NCBI GenBank assembly: GCA_027627225.1 | Contig: CM051034.1 | Location: 17,034,980 to 17,098,979, forward strand | Origin: Congeria kusceri | Taxonomy: Eukaryota > Mollusca > Bivalvia > Myida > Dreissenidae | DNA: 64,000 nt | Direction of reading: 5' to 3' | Shown here: positions 58,101 to 64,000 of the stretch, in pieces | Layout: every line of letters begins with the position of its first letter | Numbering within the stretch: the first letter of the stretch is position 1 | Program-made: the position numbers and the translations under genes | The notes under the pieces: generated by a model | Database searches by the model: none | What the model saw: only the letters and a program-made list of their open reading frames with translations | What the model was told of the DNA's origin: nothing

Positions 58101-61100
58101 CTGAAATGCATGTTTAATTTGCAGAAGTCAACAATATGAACACGACACTTATCTGCCTGGCCAGAGCAGTGTTTGGCACACTCATTTCCCACCTAGGTGG
58201 CTATAGTTTAATACCTGTCTGGCACATGTGAATTTGGTTGGTGGTCACCAGGCCTGACAGACAGGTTTCCTCCACAATCCCCCAAAGTACTAGACCACAC
58301 CAAAATTAACATTTTAGTTCAACTAAAGTAGCTGGAAATTGCAGCTATGATTCAAATTTAGTCCCAAAGTTCAACGTCTTGAGTGAAATAATGTAGGAGT
58401 TACTGGACACATTCTGATCCACACGTAATGCACCTTCAGTGCGGAAGGAGCTGACCATAAACTACAAAACACACACAATACAACATTTGGTCTCTAGTGC
58501 GAAATAAATAATGGAATGTGTACCTTGAGAATCCCTGAGATAGCTGAGGTGTACCTTGAGAATCCCGGAGATAGCTGAGGTGTACCTTGAGAATCCCTGA
58601 GATAGCTGAGGTGTACCTTGAGAATCCCTGAGATAGCTGAGGTGTATCCCCTGGGCCTCTCAAACACACACAATACAACATTTGGTCTCTAGTGCAAACT
58701 AAATAATGGAATGTGTACCTTGAGAATCCCTGAGATAGCTGAGGTGTACCTTGAGAATCCCTGAGATAGCTGAGGTGTACCTTGAGAATCCCTGAGATAG
58801 CTGAGGTGTACCTTGAGAATCCCTGAGATAGCTGAGGTGTACCTTGAGAATCCCTGAGATAGCTGAGGTGTACCTTGAGAATCCCTGAGATAGCGGAGGT
58901 GTATCCCCTGGGCCTCTCCTTGTCTTTGAACCGGAATTGCATTGCACCCAGATCCTGAAAAAACATTTATCCATGAGACCCGCAACAGTGGTGTAATGGA
59001 TATGGTATCCACCCTTGCAATTCGGAGATTGTAAGTTCAATTCCTACTCCGGGAGCGTTTAAATTATCTTGTTTAAGACGCTAAGCATTGGTTCTACCCA
59101 GGAAACAGACTCTAGAGTGTCGTAACATTTTTTTTTACATCAAGATAATTATCTCCCCTAGATATGCAACAATAGTGCTAACGGAGGTCACTCTGTGGTT
59201 TTAATGCTGGCTTGCTATTAAAACAGCTTCTTAATACAATGTAACCAATGTTAAATGCAAATTGTAATCACTAATAACATTCAGGCATCACAGCGACTTC
59301 AGTAAGCAAGTACCAGTACCCGGTAATGAGTGACGAAAATATGTCAAATTTTGAAACCATAAATATTCAGTACATGGGTCCTACCGCACACTCTTTAAAA
59401 ATCCACTTCTTGGGTCCCTCCTTCCGCAGCATGTTCAGGTACTGATAGGTCAGACTGGTAATATCATCAACATGCTCTGTAGACAAACAGAAAAAGAATA
59501 CATGAAACATGGAAATTCCATGAAAACCAAATTTTTCTCATGAAATGTATTAAAGTCAGCACACACAAAAATTGTGGTAATGGTGATCTTGACTTTGACC
59601 ACACAAACCCCATACATAGCGGTCTCGATATAAGATTTCTACATATGAAGTTTCTTTAAAATATTTCAATGTCTTCTCAAGCTATTGAGCGCTTGGAAAC
59701 TGTTTGTCTATTTTTAGTAATGGTGACCTTGACCCCACCCACCCCATATGCAATCCCAAGCGAGGTCTCGATATAAGGCATCTCTGTATTAAGTTTCATT
59801 AAAATATTTCAATGTCTAATCAAGCTATTGACGTAACCATTTTTCTATTTTTAGTAACAGTGAACTTGACCTTGACCCAACCCATCCCATATGCAATCCC
59901 AAGCAAGGTCTCGATATAAGGGATCTATGTATTAAGTTTCATTAAAATATCTCAATGCGTTCTCAAGTTATTGAGCGGAAACCGTTTTTCTATTTTTTAG
60001 TAACAGTGACCTTGACCTTGACCCCACCCACCCCATATGCAATACCAAGCGAGGTCTCGATATAAGGTATCTGTTTATTAAGCTTCATTAACATTTCTCA
60101 ATGCGTTCTCAAGTTATTGAGTTGAAACCATTTTTATATTTTTAGTAACAGTGACCTTGACCTTTACCCCACCCACTGCATATGCAATCCCAAGCAAGGT
60201 TTCGATATAAGGTATATATGTATAAAGTTTCATTAAATATCTCGATGTGTTCTCAAGTTATTGAGTGGAAACTGTTTTTCTATTTTTAGTAACAGTGACC
60301 TTGACCCAACCCACCCCATATGCAATCCCAAGCGAGGTCTGAATATAGGGTATCTATGTATTAAGTTTCATTAAAATATTTCAATGCGTTCTCAAGTTAT
60401 TGAGCGTAAACTGTTTTTTATATTTAGTAACAGTGACCTTGACCCCACCCACCACATATGCAGTCCCAAAGCGAGGTTTTGATATAAGGTATCTATGTAT
60501 GTAGTTTTATTAAAATATCTCAATCCGTTCTTGAGTTACAGAGCGGAAACAAAAAGTGCTACACCTGCCCACCCGAAACTACATATGCCAATCAAATAAC
60601 CGACATTTTTCTCCAAAAAATTTGTTTTATAAAAACCACATTTGCAGTAAAAAAAAATATTTAGTATGTTTATTGAATTCTTGACAAACATAATTATATT
60701 GTATCACCACATTGCAATGATGTAGGCAGATCCCATTTCTATTACACCACAGTGACTGAAAATGATAATGTTGTTGTTGATATGCAATCATAATACATAC
60801 ATAGCCCCTCTGCTGTGAGGTCCACATTGATCATAAAGAACATAAACTTAGTGTTTTACAGTTTAGATCCATGTGAAAGCAGGTTTAGGGAATAAACTAC
60901 AAGAAAACTGTGGCCAATACACAGACAAGGTGCTACATATTAGAACTATGTTTTGTATTAAATTTGCTGCCTTTTCCCACGTCATTAAAGCATGTGTTCA
61001 GAGTAACGCAAGCCATCAGATATACCTAGGCACGCGATGCATTATTTCAGAGCACATGTTGGCAGTTACACCAATTAGTATCCACAAGACGCTTTAATCT

Positions 61101-63592
61101 TCAACTACTGATAAAGAGACATAAGGGGATTAACATGCAGTAGCAACAAACTATCATCTACTTAACAATAGGGTGCTAGGTCGCATTTGACACCTAACCT
61201 GCATACTAGTAAAGCTAAGGCGACATGAATGTTTGATATTTAGATACTAACATTGACATATTGCATTTTGTATGCTTATTCAAATTAAATTAATCGGACA
61301 AAGTATTAGAATACCTAAAACATATTTGAATATTTTTCATTATTCGAATATTCGTTGCCATCCCAAATAAATACCTAGGCCCTCTTCTGTAAGGTCCACA
61401 TTGACCATGAAGAACCTGACACCCCTGGCCCCTTGTTGTTGGCCCCCTACCGGTGTGTTCACAGTAATTATTATACATACCTAGTCCCTCTGCTGTCAGG
61501 TCCACATTGACCATGAAGAACATGAAACCCCTGGCCCCTTGTTGTTGGCCCCCTACCGGTGTGTTCACACTAATTATTATACATACCTAGTCCCTCTGCT
61601 GTCAGGTCCACATTGACCATGAAGAACATGAAACCCCTGGCCCCTTGTTGTTGGCCCCCTACCAGCGCGTTTACCCAGCCTGAAAAAAATTTACAAGTTC
61701 TAATTCACTTACATATCTGCATCATATACAAACGGCCATTTATATGAGCATTCTAGTGAAGTAATTTGAGTATCAAAATGGCAGTCAATATATCTCTCAG
61801 ATGATTTTTTGAAGGACAAACTAGGAGTTTTTGCACTGACCCTTGAATAAAATACACAGAAAAAAACGATCCAAACTTTGGATAAAAAAGTGCAGCTCAT
61901 ACATAAGAAATTATGGAAAAGTTCTGGTATGGGTTTTACTACAGAAACTCAACAAAGATGACTGGGAAAAATATATTATTTATATATCATTCTGAATCTG
62001 AGAGATGGACTTTATGTATTTAGATTTCCAGAATGGAAAGCTATTTTCCTAAAAAATGCAAACTGCAATACCATCTATATTTATAACTGTTCATTGTTCT
62101 TATTTAATGAGAATTTAGCAGTTTATTTTTTCACCATTATTTTTCTGGAAGTTTGATCACCATACATTACAAGCAATACGTCAGTGTTCAACACATTGCC
62201 TTTCATGTGTGTGCAGGTTGAGAAAGTAAGGCCAGTCAGATTATACTGCAAATAATTAAACTTAACAAATCAATAGGGATAAATAATTCATATTTGTCGG
62301 GGACAATAAGTGTTCACCTCGTGCTTTTAACTCTGACAGCAAACTGCCCTTGCCTTCGTGCCCGATGAGATGTCCCAAGTAGTGACCAGGCTGCAATACA
62401 ATATAAACATTTACTTTCCATAGAGGGATTTGATTACAGATTTTTGTATCTTTGAAATAATGTAATTGTATGCCATTTAACATCTACACTGGACAAACTA
62501 CAGCATCTGAAATAAAGAGCTAAAAAAAAGACAAAAGGAGGGGCGTCGTGGGAAAACCGGTCTTAATGCATGTGCTTACAGTGTCATCCCGGATTAGCCT
62601 GTGCAGTCCGCACAGGCTAATCCGGGACGGCACTTTCCACCTACAGTGGATTTATGTTTAGAAGTGACTTCCTTGAAACAGAAAATACCATAAAAGCGGA
62701 AAGTGTCATCCCGGATTAGCCTGTGCGGACTGCACAGGTTAATCCGGGACGACACTTTACGCACATGCATTAAGCCTTGTTTTCCCACGCCACGCCACAA
62801 AGAATGACATCTACCAGGGATTGAACCTACGACCTTCAGATAAAATTCTGTTGGGCTAGCCGCTCAGCCAGTTGGATTTATAAACATGTCTGTGTATTTT
62901 TTATGAAAACAACAAAAGAACTCAAAAGTTATTTCCAGTACATTTCTATGTCAGTAGTGCTAATTCCCTTCTTTATAGACAATATTCTTTTATTTTTGGA
63001 ATCTGTGTCAAAGATTTTGGAAAATATGAAATAATCGTCCCTTTAAACGAAAACAATGTACACAATATGTGAACTTATGTCTCAGCTTTATTTAAGAATA
63101 AAGTTCAAGCTAAACAATAGATAAGATTCATTCACATAATAGTGACATTGAAGAAGGTGAACTTCTAAGACACTCAGTTAACAGCACACATTTAAAATTT
63201 GGGTGCAAGGTATAAAACGATTCCATTAATTTATTTAATTTCATTAGACTGTTTTGAAATTCAACTTATACATTTAGTTAAGTTTGAAAGTAGAAAAAGT
63301 GTCAGTGACTAGAAAGTGTCTTGCTCTTGAAAGTATAAAAATTAACTGCAACAAAGTGGAAAATATTTAGCCGAAACTGTGAAACTTACATTAGTTTTGT
63401 AATGTTCGTGCAGGTCGGGAATTGACCAGTTCAAAGTCATGTTGCGGATATCTTTCACCGGGACCACGTAGCAGACTGTGCCCAGCTGTTCTGGACCGTA
63501 TGGATGTTGAGGCCACTCTGCTATAGCCTGGTTTTTGTTTGCCACACCAGAAAACAACGGCACTACCATCTTAGAAAGATCCTCTAGACTCT
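40059..63592 (-). CDS. IDE: Insulin-degrading enzyme, last 21 coding exons (5' part outside window)
   Basis: M16 zinc metallopeptidase that degrades insulin, amyloid-beta and other short peptides, mainly in cytosol and partly in peroxisomes. The 21 exons listed below total 2294 bases in one continuous frame: 763 residues plus TGA. Human IDE is 1019 aa, so the window starts near human residue 256. The HxxEH zinc site lies upstream, outside the window. Visible landmarks are [78 protein letters not shown] (the Arg and Tyr equivalent to human 824 and 831 that act in catalysis) and QQYNFDR. The C-terminus is SKL. Four of the exon junctions have tandem partial copies in the adjacent introns. Confidence 0.95.
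40693..40845 (-). CDS. IDE: IDE exon t
   Basis: Acceptor TTGCAG, donor GCAG|GTAACT. Encodes [20 protein letters not shown], then an acidic Gly/Asp/Glu-rich stretch unlike human, ending VVPTLQ. Confidence 0.92.
40866..41093 (-). mobile_element. tRNA-derived SINE, family 1, beside exon t
   Basis: The minus-strand head is CTAGCTTGCGATCAGTAGGT with a degenerate B box. The body is GTACTAGTTATACCCAGGAA and the tail ATAAATAGGTTTAAACTA. It ends within about 20 bases of the exon t acceptor and is the likely source of the tail part of both composite arrays. A single composite unit also lies at 41137-41215. Confidence 0.78.
41515..42648. repeat. 111-bp composite repeats, 10 copies
   Basis: AGCATGTACCTCCAAGAAGT recurs every 111 bases from 41540. 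Units contain ACTGAGAGATATGTTGTCCC, related to the first bases of exon t, then GTAGTTTAAATATTCATATT and TTGTGTCAAAAGCCTAAGGA from the SINE tail. Copies are over 95% alike by eye, so expansion is recent. Confidence 0.93.
42649..43260. repeat. About 90-bp composite repeats: exon t acceptor plus SINE tail, about 7 copies
   Basis: Units read AAGAGATATGTTGTCCTGCC (the acceptor end of exon t seen from the plus strand), then AGTTTAGTTTAAAACTACTT and a TTGTG..AAAGCCTGAGGAT piece like the tail of SINE family 1. Confidence 0.85.
43466..43527 (-). CDS. IDE: IDE exon s
   Basis: Acceptor TTTCAG, donor TGTG|GTATGT. Encodes [20 protein letters not shown]. Confidence 0.92.
43578..44798. repeat. 52-bp minisatellite, about 23 copies (IDE intron)
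   Basis: The unit contains CAGTGTGACTGGCATATTGT and AAATACAAAGGAGGGTAAAA. The unit next to exon r is the most diverged and blends into the intron start, so the array probably grew from that intron edge. Confidence 0.93.
44816..44963 (-). CDS. IDE: IDE exon r
   Basis: Acceptor CTTCAG, donor AGGG|GTAAAG. Encodes [32 protein letters not shown] and [10 protein letters not shown]. The 52-bp array begins about 20 bases past the donor. Confidence 0.95.
45478..45728. mobile_element. Palindromic element, 'GCACAGGCTAATCC' family
   Basis: GAGGCCTGTCGTGGGAAAAC to CCCACGACACGCCTT. Inserted about 40 bases downstream of the IDE exon q donor. Confidence 0.85.
45767..45891 (-). CDS. IDE: IDE exon q
   Basis: Acceptor GTTCAG, donor GCAT|GTAGGT. 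Encodes [20 protein letters not shown] and [20 protein letters not shown]. The first Tyr is the human Tyr831 equivalent. Confidence 0.95.
46529..46696 (-). CDS. IDE: IDE exon p
   Basis: Acceptor TCCACAG, donor CTAG|GTGCAG. Encodes [20 protein letters not shown], then [20 protein letters not shown]. The Arg in LRTK is the human Arg824 equivalent. Confidence 0.95.
46752..47090 (+). repeat. Two tRNA-like SINE heads
   Basis: GGCCCAGTTAGCTCAGAGCT with GGTCAGGGTTCAAGTTCT (46756-46825), and GGCCTGGTTAGCCCAGTCGG with GGTTCTGGGTTTGAGTCCC (47008-47078). Both have A- and B-box-like blocks but poor acceptor stems, so neither is called a working tRNA. Confidence 0.6.
47955..48010 (-). pseudogene. Partial frameshifted copy of IDE exon o
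   Basis: Repeats the end of exon o (CGCAGACT..GAGATACAGCTGCC) with the donor GTAGGT intact. It carries two extra bases after CGCAGACT and so shifts frame. No acceptor. Lies about 70 bases past the real donor. Confidence 0.8.
48083..48194 (-). CDS. IDE: IDE exon o
   Basis: Acceptor CTAAAG, an unusual purine-rich AG. Donor GACG|GTAGGT. Encodes [20 protein letters not shown] and [17 protein letters not shown]. Confidence 0.9.
48502..48593 (-). CDS. IDE: IDE exon n
   Basis: Acceptor CCACAG, donor ACAG|GTAATA. Encodes [20 protein letters not shown] and [10 protein letters not shown]. Confidence 0.93.
48606..48925 (-). repeat. Dispersed repeat, inverted copy
   Basis: Its reverse complement shares GATTCTAACATGATTTTA, TGTGTAGGAATTAAACCA and AAGAAATAATT with 50385-50680. 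Together the two bracket IDE exons m and l. Confidence 0.7.
49571..49691 (-). CDS. IDE: IDE exon m
   Basis: Acceptor TTCTAG, donor GAAG|GTGGGG. Encodes [20 protein letters not shown] and [15 protein letters not shown]. Confidence 0.93.
50079..50189 (-). CDS. IDE: IDE exon l
   Basis: Acceptor TTTCAG, donor AGCT|GTAAGC. Encodes [20 protein letters not shown] and [17 protein letters not shown]. Confidence 0.93.
50385..50680 (+). repeat. Dispersed repeat, direct copy
   Basis: TTAAGAAATAATTGTTGATT through TGATTCTAACATGATTTTAC, matching 29930-30190 in the same orientation. Confidence 0.7.
50974..51037. repeat. Short hairpin
   Basis: Arms GTTGAAAGTGAAACTGGTGT and the inverse ACACCAGTTTCACATTCAAC, with a loop of about 20 bases. 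IDE intron. Confidence 0.85.
51285..51405. mobile_element. Palindromic element, half-length copy
   Basis: CAGCCTGTGCGGACTGCGCAGGCTGATCC core and GCACATGCATTAAGCCCAGT end, with the left half missing. Confidence 0.75.
51440..51584 (-). CDS. IDE: IDE exon k
   Basis: Acceptor TTCCAG, donor GGCG|GTAAGA. Encodes [33 protein letters not shown] and NNTAYGMA. Confidence 0.95.
51957..52262. repeat. 28-bp minisatellite, about 11 copies
   Basis: Unit GAGAGGTTAAACAAAGAGCC plus CCATCCCC. It ends exactly where an inverted-repeat element (52260) begins. Confidence 0.93.
52260..52525. mobile_element. 'CTCCTAAGG' inverted-repeat element
   Basis: CATATCCACAAAGCTCCTAA on the left, CTAAGGAGCTTTGTGGAGAT on the right. 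No coding capacity. Confidence 0.83.
52932..53203. mobile_element. Palindromic element, full copy
   Basis: Flanked by ATATATGAGG and CCTCATATAT. The internal stem pairs CCTGTGCAGTCC with GCACAGGCTAATCC. It ends about 16 bases from the IDE exon j donor. Confidence 0.87.
53219..53301 (-). CDS. IDE: IDE exon j
   Basis: Acceptor CTTCAG, donor CCAG|GTAGAC. Encodes [20 protein letters not shown] and FASFELT. Confidence 0.93.
54342..54368 (-). CDS. IDE: IDE microexon i (27 bases)
   Basis: Acceptor TTTCAG, donor GAAG|GTAAGT. Encodes only QPTTPIMVK, which fills the gap against human ATPYPALIK. Phase 0 on both sides. Confidence 0.9.
54650..54745 (-). CDS. IDE: IDE exon h
   Basis: Acceptor TTCTAG, donor AGAG|GTAATT. 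Encodes [20 protein letters not shown] and [12 protein letters not shown]. Confidence 0.93.
55222..56135. mobile_element. 'CTCCTAAGG' element split by unrelated DNA
   Basis: The left part (about 55222-55412) and right part (about 56036-56135) together make one element. The roughly 620 bases between them hold no recognised gene and contain short CCTCAGTGTTGCGTATAGCA-like tandem units at 55620-55710. Confidence 0.6.
56148..56710. mobile_element. Two inverted-repeat elements in opposite orientation
   Basis: 56148-56406 and 56448-56710 are copies of the 28203-28468 subfamily facing each other, 41 bases apart. The pair is itself a 560-base imperfect palindrome. Confidence 0.8.
56740..57250. mobile_element. 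'CTCCTAAGG' element containing a nested palindromic element
   Basis: Outer ends are CATATCCACAAAGCTCCTAA and CTAAGGAGCTTTGTGGATAT. At 56897-57150 a complete palindromic element interrupts it, which sets the order of insertion. Confidence 0.85.
57239..57330 (+). mobile_element. SINE family 1 tail fragment
   Basis: ACTGGTTCTACCCGGGAAAC, AGTCAGTAAGTCTCAGGCTT and ATCAAGCTTAAATAA match the SINE body and tail. No head. It ends close to the IDE exon g donor. Confidence 0.7.
57359..57461 (-). CDS. IDE: IDE exon g
   Basis: Acceptor ATTTAG, donor CAAG|GTGATC. Encodes [20 protein letters not shown] and [14 protein letters not shown]. Confidence 0.93.
57997..58100 (-). CDS. IDE: IDE exon f
   Basis: Acceptor TTTCAG, donor TGAG|GTATAA. 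Encodes [20 protein letters not shown] and [14 protein letters not shown]. Confidence 0.93.
58480..58873 (-). repeat. 31-bp repeats of the IDE exon e 3' end and donor
   Basis: Unit GTACACCTCAGCTATCTCAG plus GGATTCTCAAG. About six units (counting the exon's own) lie at 58717-58902 and four more at 58522-58645. The two blocks are separated by a copy of the flanking intron (ACATTTGGTCTCTAGTGC), showing a second, larger duplication of about 197 bases. All three frames are free of stops. Confidence 0.92.
58874..58954 (-). CDS. IDE: IDE exon e
   Basis: Acceptor TTTCAG, first donor CAAG|GTACAC. Encodes [27 protein letters not shown] (27 codons). The last 31 bases and the donor are repeated in tandem downstream. 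The first donor is chosen because it gives ILK-DYPMEEV, matching human IL-HYYPLEEV. Confidence 0.9.
58983..59125 (+). mobile_element. SINE family 1, head and body
   Basis: GTGGTGTAATGGATATGGTA with AAGTTCAATTCCTACTCCGG (tRNA-like), then TTGGTTCTACCCAGGAAACA. The 3' tail is missing. It lies about 30 bases upstream of the IDE exon e acceptor in gene direction. Confidence 0.72.
59385..59476 (-). CDS. IDE: IDE exon d
   Basis: Acceptor TCTACAG, donor GTGCG|GTAGGA. Encodes [20 protein letters not shown] then [10 protein letters not shown]. Confidence 0.93.
59574..60560. repeat. 138-146-bp satellite, about 7 copies
   Basis: The unit contains AGTAACAGTGACCTTGACC, CCCATATGCAATCCCAAGC, GAGGTCTCGATATAAGGTAT and TCAAGTTATTGAGCGGAAAC. 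IDE intron between exons c and d. Confidence 0.92.
60796..60850 (-). pseudogene. IDE exon c, truncated copy 4
   Basis: Keeps only the final [21 protein letters not shown] part and a GTATGT after a T, and lies about 520 bases further into the intron. Confidence 0.75.
60860..61370. other. IDE intron without recognised features
   Basis: Unremarkable sequence between exon c copies 4 and 3. No exon seen. Confidence 0.5.
61372..61465 (-). pseudogene. IDE exon c, tandem copy 3
   Basis: Same start as copy 2, with two substitutions turning FMFF into VRFF-like sequence. The donor is GTATTT. No acceptor. Confidence 0.75.
61481..61572 (-). pseudogene. IDE exon c, tandem copy 2
   Basis: Retains [18 protein letters not shown] and the donor CTAG|GTATGT, but the pyrimidine tract and CAG acceptor are replaced by ATAATTAG. 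The reading frame stays open through the exon-like part. Whether it is ever spliced in is unknown. Confidence 0.8.
61587..61679 (-). CDS. IDE: IDE exon c (functional copy)
   Basis: Acceptor TTTCAG, donor CTAG|GTATGT. Encodes [19 protein letters not shown] then [11 protein letters not shown]. Only this copy has a normal acceptor. Three further copies follow in the intron. Confidence 0.93.
61690..62310. other. IDE intron, nothing recognised
   Basis: AT-rich DNA between exons b and c with no exon, repeat or RNA gene seen. Confidence 0.6.
62318..62390 (-). CDS. IDE: IDE exon b
   Basis: Acceptor TTGCAG, donor CGAG|GTGAAC. Encodes [20 protein letters not shown] and LKAR. Confidence 0.95.
62538..62800. 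mobile_element. Palindromic element, full copy
   Basis: GAGGGGCGTCGTGGGAAAAC to CCCACGCCACGCC, with both GTGTCATCCCGGATTAGCCT arms. Confidence 0.87.
62808..62878 (-). repeat. tRNA-like sequence
   Basis: The minus strand carries CTGGCTGAGCGGCTAGCCCA and GTCGTAGGTTCAATCCCTGG, with A- and B-box-like spacing. The acceptor ends do not pair, so it is probably a SINE head or tRNA pseudogene. Confidence 0.55.
63390..63592 (-). CDS. IDE: IDE exon a
   Basis: Acceptor TTTCAG, donor TAAT|GTAAGT. Encodes [35 protein letters not shown] and HEHYKTN. Confidence 0.93.
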
Positions 63593-64000
63593 CTGAAATA
63601 TTATGTGACTATAAAGTAACATTAAAGCATATCATTAATGTTACAAATATGATCATTAATTCATTATAATGTAATGCTTCCAAATAGTATATACAATGTG
63701 CACCAAACAAAAATATACAAAATATGTGTTTGTGTCAAATAAAACTAGATGTCTCACAGACACGGATGCCACCATGACACATGTTTGGAAACAAACGAAC
63801 AGGATGTCACCAACAGTAATCTTTGACTCCACCATTTATTTTCATTTAGGTTTAATAGCGGAAAAAATGACAAAGGGCTATAATTCACCAAAAATTTGTC
63901 ACAAACAGAATTCCTTTCTTTACAATCACTAACAGTAATGTTCTTCAGCTGTGAAAGTTAAAGTGAAATCTGTCAAGCAGTTAAAGAGGAGTTTAGTCGA
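63593..64000. other. IDE intron up to window edge
   Basis: No further IDE exon seen. From about 63745 there is a stretch with CTAGATGTCTCACAGACACG and AAAGGGCTATAATTC, of a kind I recall as common in bivalve dispersed repeats. Confidence 0.5.

Noticed and set aside
58436..58966. 176-residue frame as a stand-alone repeat protein
   Set aside because: Its first 27 codons are IDE exon e. The remainder is the duplicated donor region.

Overview
The window reads as animal nuclear DNA, most likely from a bivalve mollusc. Three intron-rich genes with clear animal homologues sit on the minus strand. They are separated and interrupted by AT-rich DNA packed with short inverted-repeat transposons, tRNA-derived SINEs and at least ten tandem arrays. 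A palindromic element with the motif GCACAGGCTAATCC recurs about seven times. From memory it resembles dreissenid mussel repeats, but that species guess cannot be tested here. There are no prokaryotic features.

Layout, low to high coordinate. 861-26148 (minus): a complete SH3BP2-type adaptor gene (PH domain, short linker, SH2 domain), rebuilt from 11 exons whose phases agree and sum to exactly 333 codons including stop. Its introns hold a 42-bp array (4.29-6.61 kb), a 55-bp array (8.88-9.30 kb), two copies of a 1.3-kb repeat (10.97-14.27 kb), a trinucleotide tract, a nested transposon (17.50-20.03 kb) and a 30-bp array with higher-order structure (22.85-25.43 kb). 26149-30788: intergenic, repeats only. 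30789-36568 (minus): a complete two-exon AP5S1 gene (AP-5 sigma subunit, 191 aa) with transposons in its 5.2-kb intron. 36569-40058: intergenic, with an intact copy of the element nested in SH3BP2. 40059-63592 and beyond (minus): the last 21 coding exons of insulin-degrading enzyme (IDE), 763 residues, from about human residue 256 to the stop. The start of the gene and the zinc site lie beyond the right edge of the window.

The three products act in different processes: immune-receptor and kinase signalling (SH3BP2), late-endosome retrieval (AP5S1) and peptide degradation (IDE). Nothing suggests they form a functional cluster.

The most unusual signal is in IDE. Exon-intron junctions have repeatedly been copied in tandem: ten extra or alternative 5' splice sites after one exon, three extra copies of another exon, a frameshifted copy of a third, and two arrays made of an exon's acceptor end joined to a SINE tail. 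Several other arrays also appear to have been seeded from transposon ends or from intron edges. I found no new gene system. The novelty here is structural.
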